In this document: piece after piece, positions 35,690 to 45,141 of the stretch | Layout of the letters: every line of letters begins with the position of its first letter | Numbering within the stretch: the first letter of the stretch is position 1 | DNA from: JAJRXR01 sp041987545 | GTDB taxonomy: Bacteria; Planctomycetota; Phycisphaerae; Phycisphaerales; UBA1924 | Assembly (NCBI GenBank): GCA_041987545.1 | Contig: JBHIWH010000008.1 | Location: 1-64,000 of the forward strand | Direction of reading: 5' to 3' | DNA length: 64,000 nt | The notes under the pieces: generated by a model | Databases searched by the model: none | Told to the model about the DNA's origin: nothing | Seen by the model: the letters and a program-made list of their open reading frames with translations, nothing else | Program-made: the position numbers and the translations under genes

Positions 35690-36499
35690 TCAGGGGCCGT
35701 TCTCGAACTGCTCGATCCAGTCGGGCCGCGGCAGGAAGGTGTAGTCGTCGGTCGTGTGCGCCCCGTGCCCGCCGTCCTGGGGCTCGGGGACGACCAGCGA
35801 CATGTCCACGTGCCCGTCCAGGTAGACCAGGTTGGTCTTGATGTCGCGGCCCTTGAACCAGCGCATCTGCGAGTCCATCGACGAGTCGTAGTTGTAGATC
35901 GGGTGCGTCCCGATCACCCACGTCCGGGTCGGCGTGACGACGACGGGCATCTTCCCGCCCCGGCCGGCCGGGACGAGCGTCGGGTACTCGTCGCCCACGG
36001 GATCGAGGTCCGGGGCGTGGTCGTTGAGCGTGTAGCTCGACCCGATCAGGTCGTACATCGAGTCGGTGGACGAGATGCCCAGGAAGTCCAGCCCGACGTT
36101 GTCGGCGCCCTTGTCCATGGGCGAGCGGAAGACCTCCATCTCGAAGACGGTGTCGTCGGAGTCGGGCGGGACGGAGGCGTCGTGCACGTACGAGTTCAGG
36201 GGCCGCCGCTCGGCGCCGTACTCGTCGATCCCCAGGAAGGGCAGCTGGCCCTTCTTGCCGCCGAACAGAGCGCCGACGACCGTGCTGTCCGCGACGACCA
36301 CCTGCGGCAGCTGGCGGGGGTAGTCGTTGAGGTACATTTCCAGCGCCACGCCCAGCTGCTGGAGCCGCGAGCCGCAGGTGGTGATCTTGGCCGACTCCCG
36401 GGCCGCCCCCAGGGCGGGCAGGAGGATGCCGATCAGCAGCGCGATGATCGCGATGACGACGAGGAGCTCGATAAGCGTAAAGGCGCGGCGTCCGTGCAT
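35690..36499 (-). CDS. prepilin-like protein
   Basis: A 269-residue protein with a class III leader: R-R-A then F-T-L-I-E-L-L-V-V-I-A-I-I, very like planctomycete DUF1559-type proteins. The globular part carries Y-L-N-D-Y-P-R-Q-L-P near residue 55 and ends with L-V-Y-L-D-G-H-V-D, a form of the characteristic D-G-H-V motif. The start is the ATG at 36497-36499; a longer in-frame opening overlaps adk and has no homology. It ends four bases from the convergent transglutaminase-fold gene. Such proteins are made in many copies in planctomycetes; function unknown. Confidence 0.85.
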   Translation of the reverse strand: MHGRRAFTLIELLVVIAIIALLIGILLPALGAARESAKITTCGSRLQQLGVALEMYLNDYPRQLPQVVVADSTVVGALFGGKKGQLPFLGIDEYGAERRPLNSYVHDASVPPDSDDTVFEMEVFRSPMDKGADNVGLDFLGISSTDSMYDLIGSSYTLNDHAPDLDPVGDEYPTLVPAGRGGKMPVVVTPTRTWVIGTHPIYNYDSSMDSQMRWFKGRDIKTNLVYLDGHVDMSLVVPEPQDGGHGAHTTDDYTFLPRPDWIEQFENGP

Positions 36500-36564
36500 G
36501 GTCCCGAGTGTACCGCCCCGGCGCCCGCGGGTGGCCGAACGGCCGGCGGAAGCCCGGAGCGGGC

Positions 36565-37185
36565 TCAGCCCTCGAGGACGTTGGAGAAGTGCTGCTCCTG
36601 GACGGGCGCGACGATCTCCAGCACGTGCTGGAGCACGGACGCGGGCGAGCCCAGGGCGTCGACCTCGTGGATGATCGAGTCGGGGTAGTGCCCCAGGACG
36701 GGCGCCGTCTCCTGCTCGTAGACATTCCACCGGTTGACGATGACGTCCTCGCGGGCGTCGTCGGCCCGGTTCTCCTTGAGCGCCCGCCGACGCAGCCGCT
36801 TGACCATCGCGTCCTTGTCCCTGCACACAAGGTGCACGATCCCGAGCACCTCGACGTAGTCGTCCATGATCTCGGCCTGACGGAGCGTCCGGGGGATGCC
36901 GTCCAGGACGAGCAGGTCGTCGTGGGGTTTGTAGATGCTCAGCACGGTCTGGGCGTGCAGGTTCTCCGCCCACATCTTGACCGTCACGTCGTCGGGCACG
37001 AGCTCGCCCTTGGACGAGTACTCGTAGAAGACCTGTCCCAGCTCGGAGTGGATGTCCAGGTTGCGGAACACGTCGCCGCAGGACAGGTGGTAGAAGCCCG
37101 GGATCTGCCCGAGGATCTTGCCCTGGGTCCCCTTGCCGGCGCCGGGCGCCCCGAACAGCAGCACGGTCTGGTACTTCCGGTCCAT
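36565..37185 (-). CDS. adk: adenylate kinase family nucleoside monophosphate kinase
   Basis: It transfers phosphate between ATP and a nucleoside monophosphate, most likely AMP. The P-loop is G-A-P-G-A-G-K-G-T near residue 12, the mononucleotide-binding D-G-I-P-R-T follows near residue 95, and R-R-R-A-L-K-E-N-R lies where the lid begins. At 206 residues it is shorter than E. coli Adk (214) and has no zinc-lid cysteines. The gene precedes a prepilin-like gene by 65 bases, an unrelated neighbour. Confidence 0.9.
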   Translation of the reverse strand: MDRKYQTVLLFGAPGAGKGTQGKILGQIPGFYHLSCGDVFRNLDIHSELGQVFYEYSSKGELVPDDVTVKMWAENLHAQTVLSIYKPHDDLLVLDGIPRTLRQAEIMDDYVEVLGIVHLVCRDKDAMVKRLRRRALKENRADDAREDVIVNRWNVYEQETAPVLGHYPDSIIHEVDALGSPASVLQHVLEIVAPVQEQHFSNVLEG

Positions 37186-37353
37186 TCAGTGGCTCCGTCG
37201 ATCCCGAGAACCCGGGTGGGCGAGCATCCTAGCCCCCCGCGCCCGCCCGCCGATCCGATTCTCTGTCGGCACGATCGCCCGCCGGCTCCCGAGATTCTCG
37301 ATCTCCACGCCCGTCGGCGGCCCGGCGTCCCCGCGCCACGAGCGGTCGGCGCA

Positions 37354-37381
37354 GAAAAACCGCCCGGTCTCCCGGGCGGTT
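37354..37381 (-). terminator. intrinsic terminator for fusA
   Basis: A ten-base-pair stem AACCGCCCGG/CCGGGCGGTT with loop TCTC is followed on the minus strand by TTTTTC. It lies 36 bases beyond the fusA stop. Confidence 0.85.
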
Positions 37382-37416
37382 GGAGGGCTCGAGCTTCGGG
37401 AGCAGATCGGGGTCGA

Positions 37417-39537
37417 TCAGGCGCCGGCCTCGATCAGCTCCTTCTGGAGGTTCATCGGCATGGGGCGGTAAGCGGCGAACTCCATCGCGCTGGCCGCACG
37501 CCCCTGCGACACGCCGCGGAGCACGGTCGTGTAGCCGAACATCTCCGACAAGGGCACCTCGGCGGTGATGACCTTCACCATCCCCCGGTCCTCGGTGTCC
37601 ATGATCATGCCGCGGCGGCTCGACAGGTCGCCCGTCACGTTGCCCAGGTACTCCTCGGGCGTCGTGATGACCACCTTCATGATCGGCTCGAGCAGCACGC
37701 TGCCGGCCTTGTTCACGGCCTCGCGGAGGGCCAGGCGCCCGGCCTGCTCGAACGCGACCTGGCTCGAGTCCACCTCGTGCGACTTGCCGTCGACCAGCGT
37801 CACCTTGACGTTGATCAGCGGGTAGCCCGCGGTCACGCCGCTCTTGGCCGTCTGGCGGACACCCGCCTCGACCGACGGGATGAACTCCTTGGGGACGGAG
37901 CCGCCGACGACCTTGTTCTCGAAGGCGATGTTGTCGTCGAACTTGAGCTTGGCCTCGTCGGCCTCCTCCTTGGTGAACGGCTCGATGTTGACGGTGACGT
38001 CGCCGAACTGGCCGCGGCCGCCCGTCTGCTTCTTGAACAGGCCCCGGGCGCCCTGGTACGACCCCTGGACCGCCTCGCGGTAGCTGACGCGGGGCTTGCC
38101 GACCTGCACGCCGACCTTCATGTCACGCAGCAGCTTGTTCTTGATGATCTCCAGGTGCAGCTCGCCCATGCCCGAGATGATCGTCTGCCCTGTCTCGTCG
38201 TTGTACTCGGAGCGGAACGACGGGTCCTCGCGGCGGATCGTCACGAGCGCCTCGGAGAGCTTCCGCTTGTCGTCGGCCGTGTTCGGCTCGATCGACATGC
38301 TGATCACCGGCTCCGGGAAGTCCATCCGCTCGAGCACGATGGGCTCGTCCACGTCGCACAGCGTGTCGCCCGTCATCGAGTCCTTGATGCCGACGACGGC
38401 GACGATGTTGCCCGCGCCCGCCTCATCCAGCGGGAGCCGGTCCTTGGCGTGCATCTCGAAGATGCGGCTGGCGATCTCCCGCTTCCCGTTGCCCGGGTTG
38501 AGCACGCGCGTGCCCTTCTTGAGCGCGCCCGAGTACACGCGGACGTACGTCAGGTCGCCGTGCGAGTCGCTGACGACCTTGAACACGAGCCCGCTGAAGG
38601 GGGCCGAGTCGTCGTGGGGGCGCTTGAGCCGCTCGTCGGGGTCCTTCGGGTTGGTGCCCTCGACCTGGGGGACCTCGGTCGGGTTGGGCAGGTAGTCGAT
38701 GACGCCGTCGAGCAGGCGCTGGACGCCGATGTTCTTGAGGGCCGAGCCGCAGAACACGGGGTTGATCTCGCGGGCGATGGTGCCCTTGCGGATCGCGCGG
38801 CGGATCTCCTCGACGCTGACCGAGTCCTCGCCGACCTCCAGGTACCGCTCCATCAGCTCGTCGTCGAGCTCGACGCCCTGCTCGATCAGCTCGTGGCGCC
38901 ACTTCTTGGCCGTGTCGATCAGATCGTCGGGGATCTCCTTCTCGGTGACGACGGCGCCCTGCGAGTCGGCCTCGAAGTAGTACGCCTTCATCCCCAAGAG
39001 GTCGATGATGCCCTCGAGGTCGTGCCCGTGCCCGATCGGGATCTGCACCGCGACCGGCTTGGCGCCCAGCCGCTTCTTGATCGAGTTGAAGCTGAACTCG
39101 AAGTCCGCGCCCAGCTTGTCCATCTTGTTGATGAAGCAGATGCGGGGGACCTTGTACCGGTCGGCCTGGCGCCAGACGGTCTCGGACTGGGCCTCCACGC
39201 CCTCCTTGCCGTCGAACACCGCCACCGCGCCGTCGAGCACGCGGAGCGAACGCTCGACCTCGATCGTGAAGTCTACGTGGCCCGGGGTGTCGATCAGGTT
39301 GACCTTGTAGTCCACGCCGTTGCGCTGCCAGGGACAGGTCGTGGCGGCGGACTGGATCGTGATGCCGCGCTCCTGCTCCTCGGCCAGGAAGTCCATCGTC
39401 GCGGTGCCCTCGTGCACCTCGCCGAGCTTGTAGTTCTTGCCCGTGTAGAACAGGACTCGCTCGGTGACAGTGGTCTTGCCCGCGTCGATGTGGGCGCAGA
39501 TGCCGATGTTGCGGATGTTGGAAAGGTCGGTCGCCAT
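37417..39537 (-). CDS. fusA: elongation factor G
   Basis: The translocation GTPase of 706 residues. G1 is A-H-I-D-A-G-K-T-T near residue 15, G3 is D-T-P-G-H-V-D-F near 88, and G4 is N-K-M-D near 141; the domain IV segment near residues 490-530 has Q-T-G-G-R-G-Q-F-G. Start ATG at 39535-39537 with GAGG seven bases upstream. No rpsL, rpsG or tuf is adjacent, unlike the classical str operon. A second EF-G homologue elsewhere in the genome is common in this phylum, and the sequence alone cannot say which one this is. Confidence 0.96.
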   Translation of the reverse strand: MATDLSNIRNIGICAHIDAGKTTVTERVLFYTGKNYKLGEVHEGTATMDFLAEEQERGITIQSAATTCPWQRNGVDYKVNLIDTPGHVDFTIEVERSLRVLDGAVAVFDGKEGVEAQSETVWRQADRYKVPRICFINKMDKLGADFEFSFNSIKKRLGAKPVAVQIPIGHGHDLEGIIDLLGMKAYYFEADSQGAVVTEKEIPDDLIDTAKKWRHELIEQGVELDDELMERYLEVGEDSVSVEEIRRAIRKGTIAREINPVFCGSALKNIGVQRLLDGVIDYLPNPTEVPQVEGTNPKDPDERLKRPHDDSAPFSGLVFKVVSDSHGDLTYVRVYSGALKKGTRVLNPGNGKREIASRIFEMHAKDRLPLDEAGAGNIVAVVGIKDSMTGDTLCDVDEPIVLERMDFPEPVISMSIEPNTADDKRKLSEALVTIRREDPSFRSEYNDETGQTIISGMGELHLEIIKNKLLRDMKVGVQVGKPRVSYREAVQGSYQGARGLFKKQTGGRGQFGDVTVNIEPFTKEEADEAKLKFDDNIAFENKVVGGSVPKEFIPSVEAGVRQTAKSGVTAGYPLINVKVTLVDGKSHEVDSSQVAFEQAGRLALREAVNKAGSVLLEPIMKVVITTPEEYLGNVTGDLSSRRGMIMDTEDRGMVKVITAEVPLSEMFGYTTVLRGVSQGRAASAMEFAAYRPMPMNLQKELIEAGA

Positions 39538-40010
39538 GATCGTGCCTCGGTCTGCCGTGTCCGCCCGCCTCGCGGGCCTGTGCTCGTGGGTGGCGCCAGC
39601 CTCCCGGCGTCCCAATGTGCCGGGCAATCTCGCGGCTGGCCGCCGCGTGTTCTTGCTTGCCGACCACCGGGCCGGGCTCTCGCGCCCCGGCTCGGCCGTC
39701 GTTCTCGTCTTGTCTTGGCGCCGCTTGCCGCGGCCGAAGATGCCGGCCCGTAGATCCGCGTTGCTCGTTCACCGGAGCCGCCGCGGACGGGCCGTCGTCA
39801 CGCGGGGTCCGGGTCGTTGTCCTCGCCCATGGCTGGAACTCCGATCCCGCCGAATCCGGCGGGTTTTCCCGGTTGCATTGTCCCGAACGCCGAGCCCCGC
39901 CAGACATCGTCGCCATCGCGACCGGAGTCCAGAAAGAACCCGACCGCGAATGCTATCCACCCCCGAACGTCGATCAAGCCGCCGCCTGCGGCGAGAGAGT
40001 CAAGATCCGG
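39538..40010. other. intergenic region upstream of fusA
   Basis: About 470 bases with no convincing gene. On the minus strand a promoter-like pair TTGATC (39972-39977) and TAGCAT (39950-39955) is spaced by 16 bases and could serve fusA with a leader of about 400 bases. A six-pair hairpin CGCCGC-CT-GCGGCG (39980-39993) just beyond the O-antigen-ligase stop may be a weak terminator. Both are candidates only. Confidence 0.35.
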
Positions 40011-42386
40011 CTACGGCCCGCCCGCGATCCGCTCGGCGCTCGCCCGCTCCTCGTCGGTCAGCCGCTTCAGCGGATCGAGCCGCTTGAGCCCGTCCAGACG
40101 CAGCGATTCTCGGGCCCACCGCGCCGCGGCCTCGGTGTCGCCGGCCCGCTCGGCCAGCGACATCAGCCGCGCCGCCGCGTCGAGCCCGAGGGGGTCCAGC
40201 TCGTGCACGTGCCGCCAACTCGCCCTCGCCTCGTCGAGCCAACCCGCCCCGGCCCGCTCGCCCAGGGCCTCGTACGCCGCGCCCCGCCAGGCCCACGCGT
40301 CGGCGCCGCCCGGCCGCAGGGCCACGCCCTCGTCGGCCAGCCTGATCGCCTCCCGGGCGTGCTCGGCTGACGCCTCCACGCCGCCGAGCGACTCCGCCAG
40401 ATCGGTCAGCGACAGGTGCAGGCGCCCGAGCGCCCGCCTCGTCCCCGCGTGGTCGTCCCGTGCCGAGAGCGCCTCGGCCAGCGGCTCGACGGCGCCGCTC
40501 GCGCTCGCGGCGAGCATCCTGTCCAGCTGGAGTTCGAACGTGGCGGGATCTGCCGCGGGTGACTCGCCCAGCATCGCCGCGACCTCTCGTCGGACCCGCT
40601 CGAAGCTGTCCCCCGGGTGCGGAGCACCAAGGCCGATCTGCACGAGCCGCTGCCGGATCTCCGCCGCGGGCCGGACCGAGCCCGCCGCGGCGTCGAGCCC
40701 GCGCTCCCACGCGCCCGCCCGCCACACGCCGACCAACGCGAGCACCGCGGCCGGCGCAAGCGCCGCGGCGCCCAGCACGCCCGGACCGCGCCGGTCGGAT
40801 GGCGCGGCCCTCGCACCAGCCGCGGCGCCCAGCAGCGCGCCCCACAGGGGCGCCGAGGACGACCACACCGGTGTCACCTCGATCATCGCGTGCACGACGA
40901 GCACGAGCCCGCCGGCGGCGATCCCCGCCCGACCGAGTCTCCCCAGCCCGCCCCGCAGCGCCGCCGCGACCGCCCCCGCGATCGCGAGCCAGGCGACCAG
41001 CCCCACGACGCGCATGACGGCGCCCTCGCCGGTCGCCATCTCGCGCTCCACCACGGCGCTGACCGCGGTGGCGCCGAACGCGAACAGCCCGATCACGCCC
41101 AGGTCACGCCGGGGCTCGTCCTCGCTGGTCTCGGGGCTCGGGTCTTCCGCTTTCGCCGCCCGGCCAAGGCCGAACGTGACCCAGGCCAGCAGCCCGACCC
41201 ACACAACGCCGAACACGCCGAGCGTGGAGATCCACTCGAAGACCACGCTGTGCGGGCTCTGCACCTCCTCGACGGACAGAGGCGGTCGATGCCGCAGGAA
41301 GGCGTCCCGGAACCCGCCGGGCCCGACGCCCAGCAGCGGCGACTCGAGCCACGCGCCGACGGCGCCGACCTGGTACTGCGCCCGGAATCTCAGGCTCAGC
41401 TCGCCGAGTTGGTCCCCGAGAAAGCCGCGGCCGGCGACAAGCGCGATCACGGCGAGCGGTGCTGCCAACGCCAGCCACGCGCCCCAGCGGCGGCCCGTTT
41501 TCGTCAGGCACACGACGCAGAACCACGCGACGCCGATCGCCGCGGCCCCGAGCCCGCCCTTCGAGTGCGTCAGCAGCAGCGCGCCCAACGCCATCGCGCT
41601 CCCGAGTGCCGCCAGGCCCGCGACCGGTCTGCTTCGGCCCCAGACGCCCGCCCCGATCGCGCACAGCGCCACGAACACCGCCGCCGCGAACGTCGCGAGC
41701 ACGTTCGACAGACCGAACCACGCCGAGGCGTCCGCCTGGTAGAGCCGCCGCTCGTACGCCTGGGCCATCGCCGAGTCCGGCCGCCACCCGCGGGCGCCGA
41801 GCGCCTCGTCCCGGCGCAGCTCGTAGTCGCGGACGGTCAGCGGGTGCTCGATGAACACCTGCATCGCGCCCTTGGCCGCGAGCATCCCGACGAACCCCAG
41901 CAGCACGCCCAGCGCAAGCCGCCTGGCCCGGGGGTCGGCGCACGCGTGCCGGAGCCCGACCGTCGCCGCCAGCGCCGCCGACCAGGTCACGCCGGGCAGC
42001 AGGTGGTCGAGAGAGCCCCGCCGGATCCACTCGCCCGTCGCGCCCGCGTCTCTCGTCAGCACGAGGGCGTGCAGGACCACTCCGAGCGTGCCGAGGCCGA
42101 GCGCCGCGCACTCGATCGCCCCCGCCCGGCCGACCCTCCCGCCCAGCACGCACAGCGCCGCGCCAACGATGGCCGCAAGATCGGTCGCGGCGACCACCGT
42201 CGGCCCGAAGCCGGTCTTCGGGATGAGCGTGACCAGCGGGTCCGAACCCCAATAGGGCAGCGGGTCGAACGAGACCGACGCCCGGACGAGCGCCGCGCCG
42301 ACGACCAGGACGAACCCGATCCAGCCCACGGCGCCGAGCGTTCGCCCGGCCGGCTGCTCACCGAGTGACTCGCCCGGCCCGCTCAC
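40011..42386 (-). CDS. O-antigen-ligase-like polytopic protein with TPR-like C-terminus
   Basis: A 791-residue inner-membrane protein. About twelve hydrophobic segments fill residues 1-560, with the O-antigen ligase/polymerase loop features S-P-L-L-G-V-G-P-G-G-F near residue 355 and S-P-H-S-V-V-F-E near 385. Residues 580-790 are helical and Ala/Arg-rich and fit tetratricopeptide-type repeats (for example A-W-A-W-R-G-A-A-Y-E-A-L-G near residue 690). Such proteins join lipid-linked glycan to an acceptor or polymerise it. The GTG start overlaps the end of the WecA-like gene by four bases (GTGA), so the two are translationally coupled. Confidence 0.85.
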   Translation of the reverse strand: MSGPGESLGEQPAGRTLGAVGWIGFVLVVGAALVRASVSFDPLPYWGSDPLVTLIPKTGFGPTVVAATDLAAIVGAALCVLGGRVGRAGAIECAALGLGTLGVVLHALVLTRDAGATGEWIRRGSLDHLLPGVTWSAALAATVGLRHACADPRARRLALGVLLGFVGMLAAKGAMQVFIEHPLTVRDYELRRDEALGARGWRPDSAMAQAYERRLYQADASAWFGLSNVLATFAAAVFVALCAIGAGVWGRSRPVAGLAALGSAMALGALLLTHSKGGLGAAAIGVAWFCVVCLTKTGRRWGAWLALAAPLAVIALVAGRGFLGDQLGELSLRFRAQYQVGAVGAWLESPLLGVGPGGFRDAFLRHRPPLSVEEVQSPHSVVFEWISTLGVFGVVWVGLLAWVTFGLGRAAKAEDPSPETSEDEPRRDLGVIGLFAFGATAVSAVVEREMATGEGAVMRVVGLVAWLAIAGAVAAALRGGLGRLGRAGIAAGGLVLVVHAMIEVTPVWSSSAPLWGALLGAAAGARAAPSDRRGPGVLGAAALAPAAVLALVGVWRAGAWERGLDAAAGSVRPAAEIRQRLVQIGLGAPHPGDSFERVRREVAAMLGESPAADPATFELQLDRMLAASASGAVEPLAEALSARDDHAGTRRALGRLHLSLTDLAESLGGVEASAEHAREAIRLADEGVALRPGGADAWAWRGAAYEALGERAGAGWLDEARASWRHVHELDPLGLDAAARLMSLAERAGDTEAAARWARESLRLDGLKRLDPLKRLTDEERASAERIAGGP

Positions 42387-43501
42387 GCCGCGGTCTCCGA
42401 GCGGGTCCGCCACTCCAGCACCGCGAGCACGCCGAGCAGGGCGGCCACCTGCCCGCCCAGCACCGCGGCCTGCCACGCCTCGACCGAGGCGAGCAGAATC
42501 CCCGCGAGCCCGGTCACGAGCGTGAAGCCGTAGATCACCAGCACCGCCGCCCGCTTGGAGAGCCCGCGGCGAACGAGCCGGTGCGAAAAGTGCTGCAGGT
42601 CGCCGACGAACGGGCTCTTGCCCTGCGACAGCCGCACGAGCGTCACGCTGACCAGGTCGTACAGCGGGATGGCCAGGACGACCAGCGGCATCAGCACGCC
42701 GTACCACCGCCACGACGCCTCGCCCTCAGGCAGGTACGTCGTGCGGGTGGTCAGGAACGCCATCGTGAACCCGACGACGAGCGACCCGCCGTCGCCCATG
42801 AACACGCGGGCCGGCGGGAAGTTGAACACCAGGAACCCCAGGCACGAGCCGACGAGCAGCGCCAGCATCCCCGCGACGAACCACTGCCCGCCAATGAGCG
42901 CCGCGGCCAGGAAACATCCGCCCGCCACCGCCGCCACGCCGGCGCTCAGCCCGTCCATGTTGTCGATGAAGTTGAACGCGTTGGTGACGGCGACGAACCA
43001 CACGATGGTCACCAGCACCGACAGCCACGCCCCGCCCGCCCGGGCGTCCAGCAGCGTCAGCAGCCGCGTGTCCAGCGCCTCGTGGGGCCACGCGACGGCC
43101 AGCGCCGCGAGGGCCATCGCCGCCATCTTGACCCAGGGCCCGAGCGGGCGGCGGTCATCGACCAGGCCGACCACGTGCAGCAGAGTCAGCGCCGCCAGGA
43201 ACGCGAGGGCCAGCGGCGTCATCTCGCGGACGCCCGGCAGGTGCTCGCCCACCGGCCCCAGCCCCTCGCCCTCCCCCAGCGCCCACGCGGCGACGAGCCC
43301 GACGAGCATGGGCAGGGCGACGCCCAGGTAGATCCCCACGCCGCCCGTGTTCGGGACGGGGCGGGACTCCATCTTGACCTGCCCGGCCATAGGCGCCGTG
43401 TCCAGCGCGCCGACGCGCGAACCCAGCCTCAGCGCGATCCATACCGTCGGCGCCGACACCGCGAGACCCACGACAACCAGAGCCAGGACCGCCCCGAGCA
43501 T
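42383..43501 (-). CDS. WecA/MraY-type undecaprenyl-phosphate sugar-phosphate transferase
   Basis: A 372-residue polytopic enzyme expected to move a sugar-1-phosphate from a UDP-sugar to undecaprenyl phosphate, the first step of glycan assembly. Motifs are L-V-D-D-R near residue 117, N-A-F-N-F-I-D-N-M-D-G-L near 180, G-D-G-G-S near 240 and F-S-H-R-L-V-R-R-G near 310 (the His motif of the family). It resembles WecA/TagO more than MraY, since no cell-wall genes surround it. Downstream it overlaps the O-antigen-ligase-like gene. Confidence 0.92.
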   Translation of the reverse strand: MLGAVLALVVVGLAVSAPTVWIALRLGSRVGALDTAPMAGQVKMESRPVPNTGGVGIYLGVALPMLVGLVAAWALGEGEGLGPVGEHLPGVREMTPLALAFLAALTLLHVVGLVDDRRPLGPWVKMAAMALAALAVAWPHEALDTRLLTLLDARAGGAWLSVLVTIVWFVAVTNAFNFIDNMDGLSAGVAAVAGGCFLAAALIGGQWFVAGMLALLVGSCLGFLVFNFPPARVFMGDGGSLVVGFTMAFLTTRTTYLPEGEASWRWYGVLMPLVVLAIPLYDLVSVTLVRLSQGKSPFVGDLQHFSHRLVRRGLSKRAAVLVIYGFTLVTGLAGILLASVEAWQAAVLGGQVAALLGVLAVLEWRTRSETAA

Positions 43502-43510
43502 CCGCCGAGT

Positions 43511-44302
43511 CTACGGGGCCCCGCCAGACCGTGATCCGCGGGCGAGCCGCGCGCCCAAGGGCCACACGACCCAGGTCAGCGCCATCGCGAGCACCGAGAG
43601 CCCGTACAGCGCGAAGACCCGGCCCGGCCAGGGTCCGAGGTGGTCGATCACCGTGGGCCTGGACGGGTCGGAGTCGCCGACGTACCCGTAGTTCGTGCCC
43701 AGCGCGATATTCAGCCCGAACATCGCCAGCCCGTACACCAGCAGCGCGCCCGCCGCGAACACCAGGTCGCGCAGCCGGGGCCGGAAGCCGAGCACCGCCG
43801 CGTCGTAGATGGCAGAGCCCACGATCTGCAGGTGCCCGACCCAGAAAAACCAGAACTGGAGCCGCCCGACCCCCTCGCCGAGCACCGGCGTGAAGAACGC
43901 CTGCGTGGACAGCGCGATCGCCCAGAAGTACAGCAACGCCCGCAGCGGCCGCTTCTGAAGCCACAGCGCAAGCGGCGCGATCCACGCCGCCAAGTCGCAC
44001 ACGTGCAGGGGCAGGCTGACGCTGAGGTCCCCGTTCAGCAGGTACCAGAGCGTCGCGAACGCCTGCCAGCCCATCGTGAAGCCCACCCAGGCGCCACGGA
44101 GGCGGATCTCCCGGCTCGCCTGCCCACGCCTCCGCCACCGACGCCCGANNNNNNNNNNGCAGGACCCGACGACGAGCGCGACGGCGCCCAGCACGACCAC
44201 CGCGTGCACGGCGCCGAAGGGCTCGAACGCGTCGAGCCACGCGAGCGAGGCCTCGGCCGGGGCCGATGCGGGGGCCGGGTCTGGCGCCGGTGGGGGGGTC
44301 AT
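43511..44302 (-). CDS. TIGR02206-type membrane protein (interrupted by an assembly gap)
   Basis: A protein of about 263 residues with seven or so membrane helices. It resembles the TIGR02206/YwaF family: S-L-P-L-H-V-C-D-L-A-A-W near residue 92, F-W-F-F-W-V-G-H-L-Q-I near 145 and T-N-Y-G-Y-V-G near 203. Ten Ns at 44149-44158 fall near residue 50. Comparison with the paralogue next door suggests the frame is intact and only a few residues are lost. It starts four bases from the end of that paralogue. Function is unknown. Confidence 0.8.
   Translation of the reverse strand: MTPPPAPDPAPASAPAEASLAWLDAFEPFGAVHAVVVLGAVALVVGSCXXXXGRRWRRRGQASREIRLRGAWVGFTMGWQAFATLWYLLNGDLSVSLPLHVCDLAAWIAPLALWLQKRPLRALLYFWAIALSTQAFFTPVLGEGVGRLQFWFFWVGHLQIVGSAIYDAAVLGFRPRLRDLVFAAGALLVYGLAMFGLNIALGTNYGYVGDSDPSRPTVIDHLGPWPGRVFALYGLSVLAMALTWVVWPLGARLARGSRSGGAP
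44149..44158. other. scaffold gap (ten Ns)
   Basis: Ten unresolved bases in a GC-rich stretch within the TIGR02206-type gene. The neighbouring paralogue has about two residues fewer between the matching Cys and the G-R-R-W motif, so the true gap is probably near this size. Confidence 1.
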
Positions 44303-44306
44303 CGTC

Positions 44307-45098
44307 TCAGGCCGTCTCGAGCGCGGGCTCGGCGCCGCGGCCGCGCCACCGAGCGATCCGTCGACGCCAACGCCTCGCCACGATCACGGCCAGGTACAGC
44401 AGCGTGAACATCATCCCCGCGCCGCCGATCATCGACAGCAGCCGCCAGGGGTACGGCCCGAGCACGTCCACGACGCTCGACGCCTCGTACTCCCCCGCGC
44501 CCAGGTACGCGTAGTTCGCGCCCAACGCGTGGTTCACACCGATCGTCACCAGCCCGTACGCCAGGCCCGCCAGGCACGCGAACGCCCAGTCGCGCCGCCG
44601 GGGCGAGTACCCGCGCACGCTCAGGTCGTATGTTGCCGCCAGCACGATCTGCCCGTGCCCGAGCCAGTACATCCAAAAATCAACGCTCGCGTACCCGTCG
44701 CTCCACATGGGCGTGACGAACCCCTGCGTCGACAGGCCCAGCCCCCAGAAGAACGTCAGCGACCGCGCCCGCCAGTGCCCGGTGATCAACGCGATCCCCG
44801 CGAGCCACGAGATCAGGCGGCACATGTGCAGGGGCAGGCTCTGCCCGATGTCCCACTGCTCGGGCAGCACACGCCACACCGTCGCGAACACCTGGAACAG
44901 GATGATCGACCACCCGATCGCCAGCCGCAGCGTCCGCTCCCGGTCCGTCTCCCGCCACCGCCGACCCAGCGAGCAGGCCAGGGCGATCAAGACGATGCAG
45001 ACCGAGACGGCGACCGCGTGGAACGTCGAGTACGCCTGGAACTCGTCCGCCCAGCTGGGCGGCGTCCCGTCCCCGGATTGGGCCAGCGTCCAGAGCAT
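44307..45098 (-). CDS. TIGR02206-type membrane protein, tandem paralogue
   Basis: A 263-residue polytopic protein closely matching the neighbour: L-P-L-H-M-C-R-L-I-S-W near residue 88, F-W-M-Y-W-L-G-H-G-Q-I near 140 and G-A-N-Y-A-Y-L-G near 198. Conserved His and Cys residues in L-P-L-H-x-C face the membrane core by analogy. The two genes are four bases apart and clearly derive from duplication. They sit between rlmN and the glycan genes, so a role in lipid-linked glycan or envelope assembly is possible but unproven. Confidence 0.85.
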   Translation of the reverse strand: MLWTLAQSGDGTPPSWADEFQAYSTFHAVAVSVCIVLIALACSLGRRWRETDRERTLRLAIGWSIILFQVFATVWRVLPEQWDIGQSLPLHMCRLISWLAGIALITGHWRARSLTFFWGLGLSTQGFVTPMWSDGYASVDFWMYWLGHGQIVLAATYDLSVRGYSPRRRDWAFACLAGLAYGLVTIGVNHALGANYAYLGAGEYEASSVVDVLGPYPWRLLSMIGGAGMMFTLLYLAVIVARRWRRRIARWRGRGAEPALETA

Positions 45099-45141
45099 CC
45101 AGGCCCAACCTTAGCGGGCCGCCGGCACGCCGCAACCGGGC

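Noticed and set aside
36508..39753. Very long open frame on the plus strand opposite adk and fusA
   Set aside because: It is antisense to two well-recognised genes, has repetitive R/D/V/L composition typical of GC-rich shadows, and no homology.
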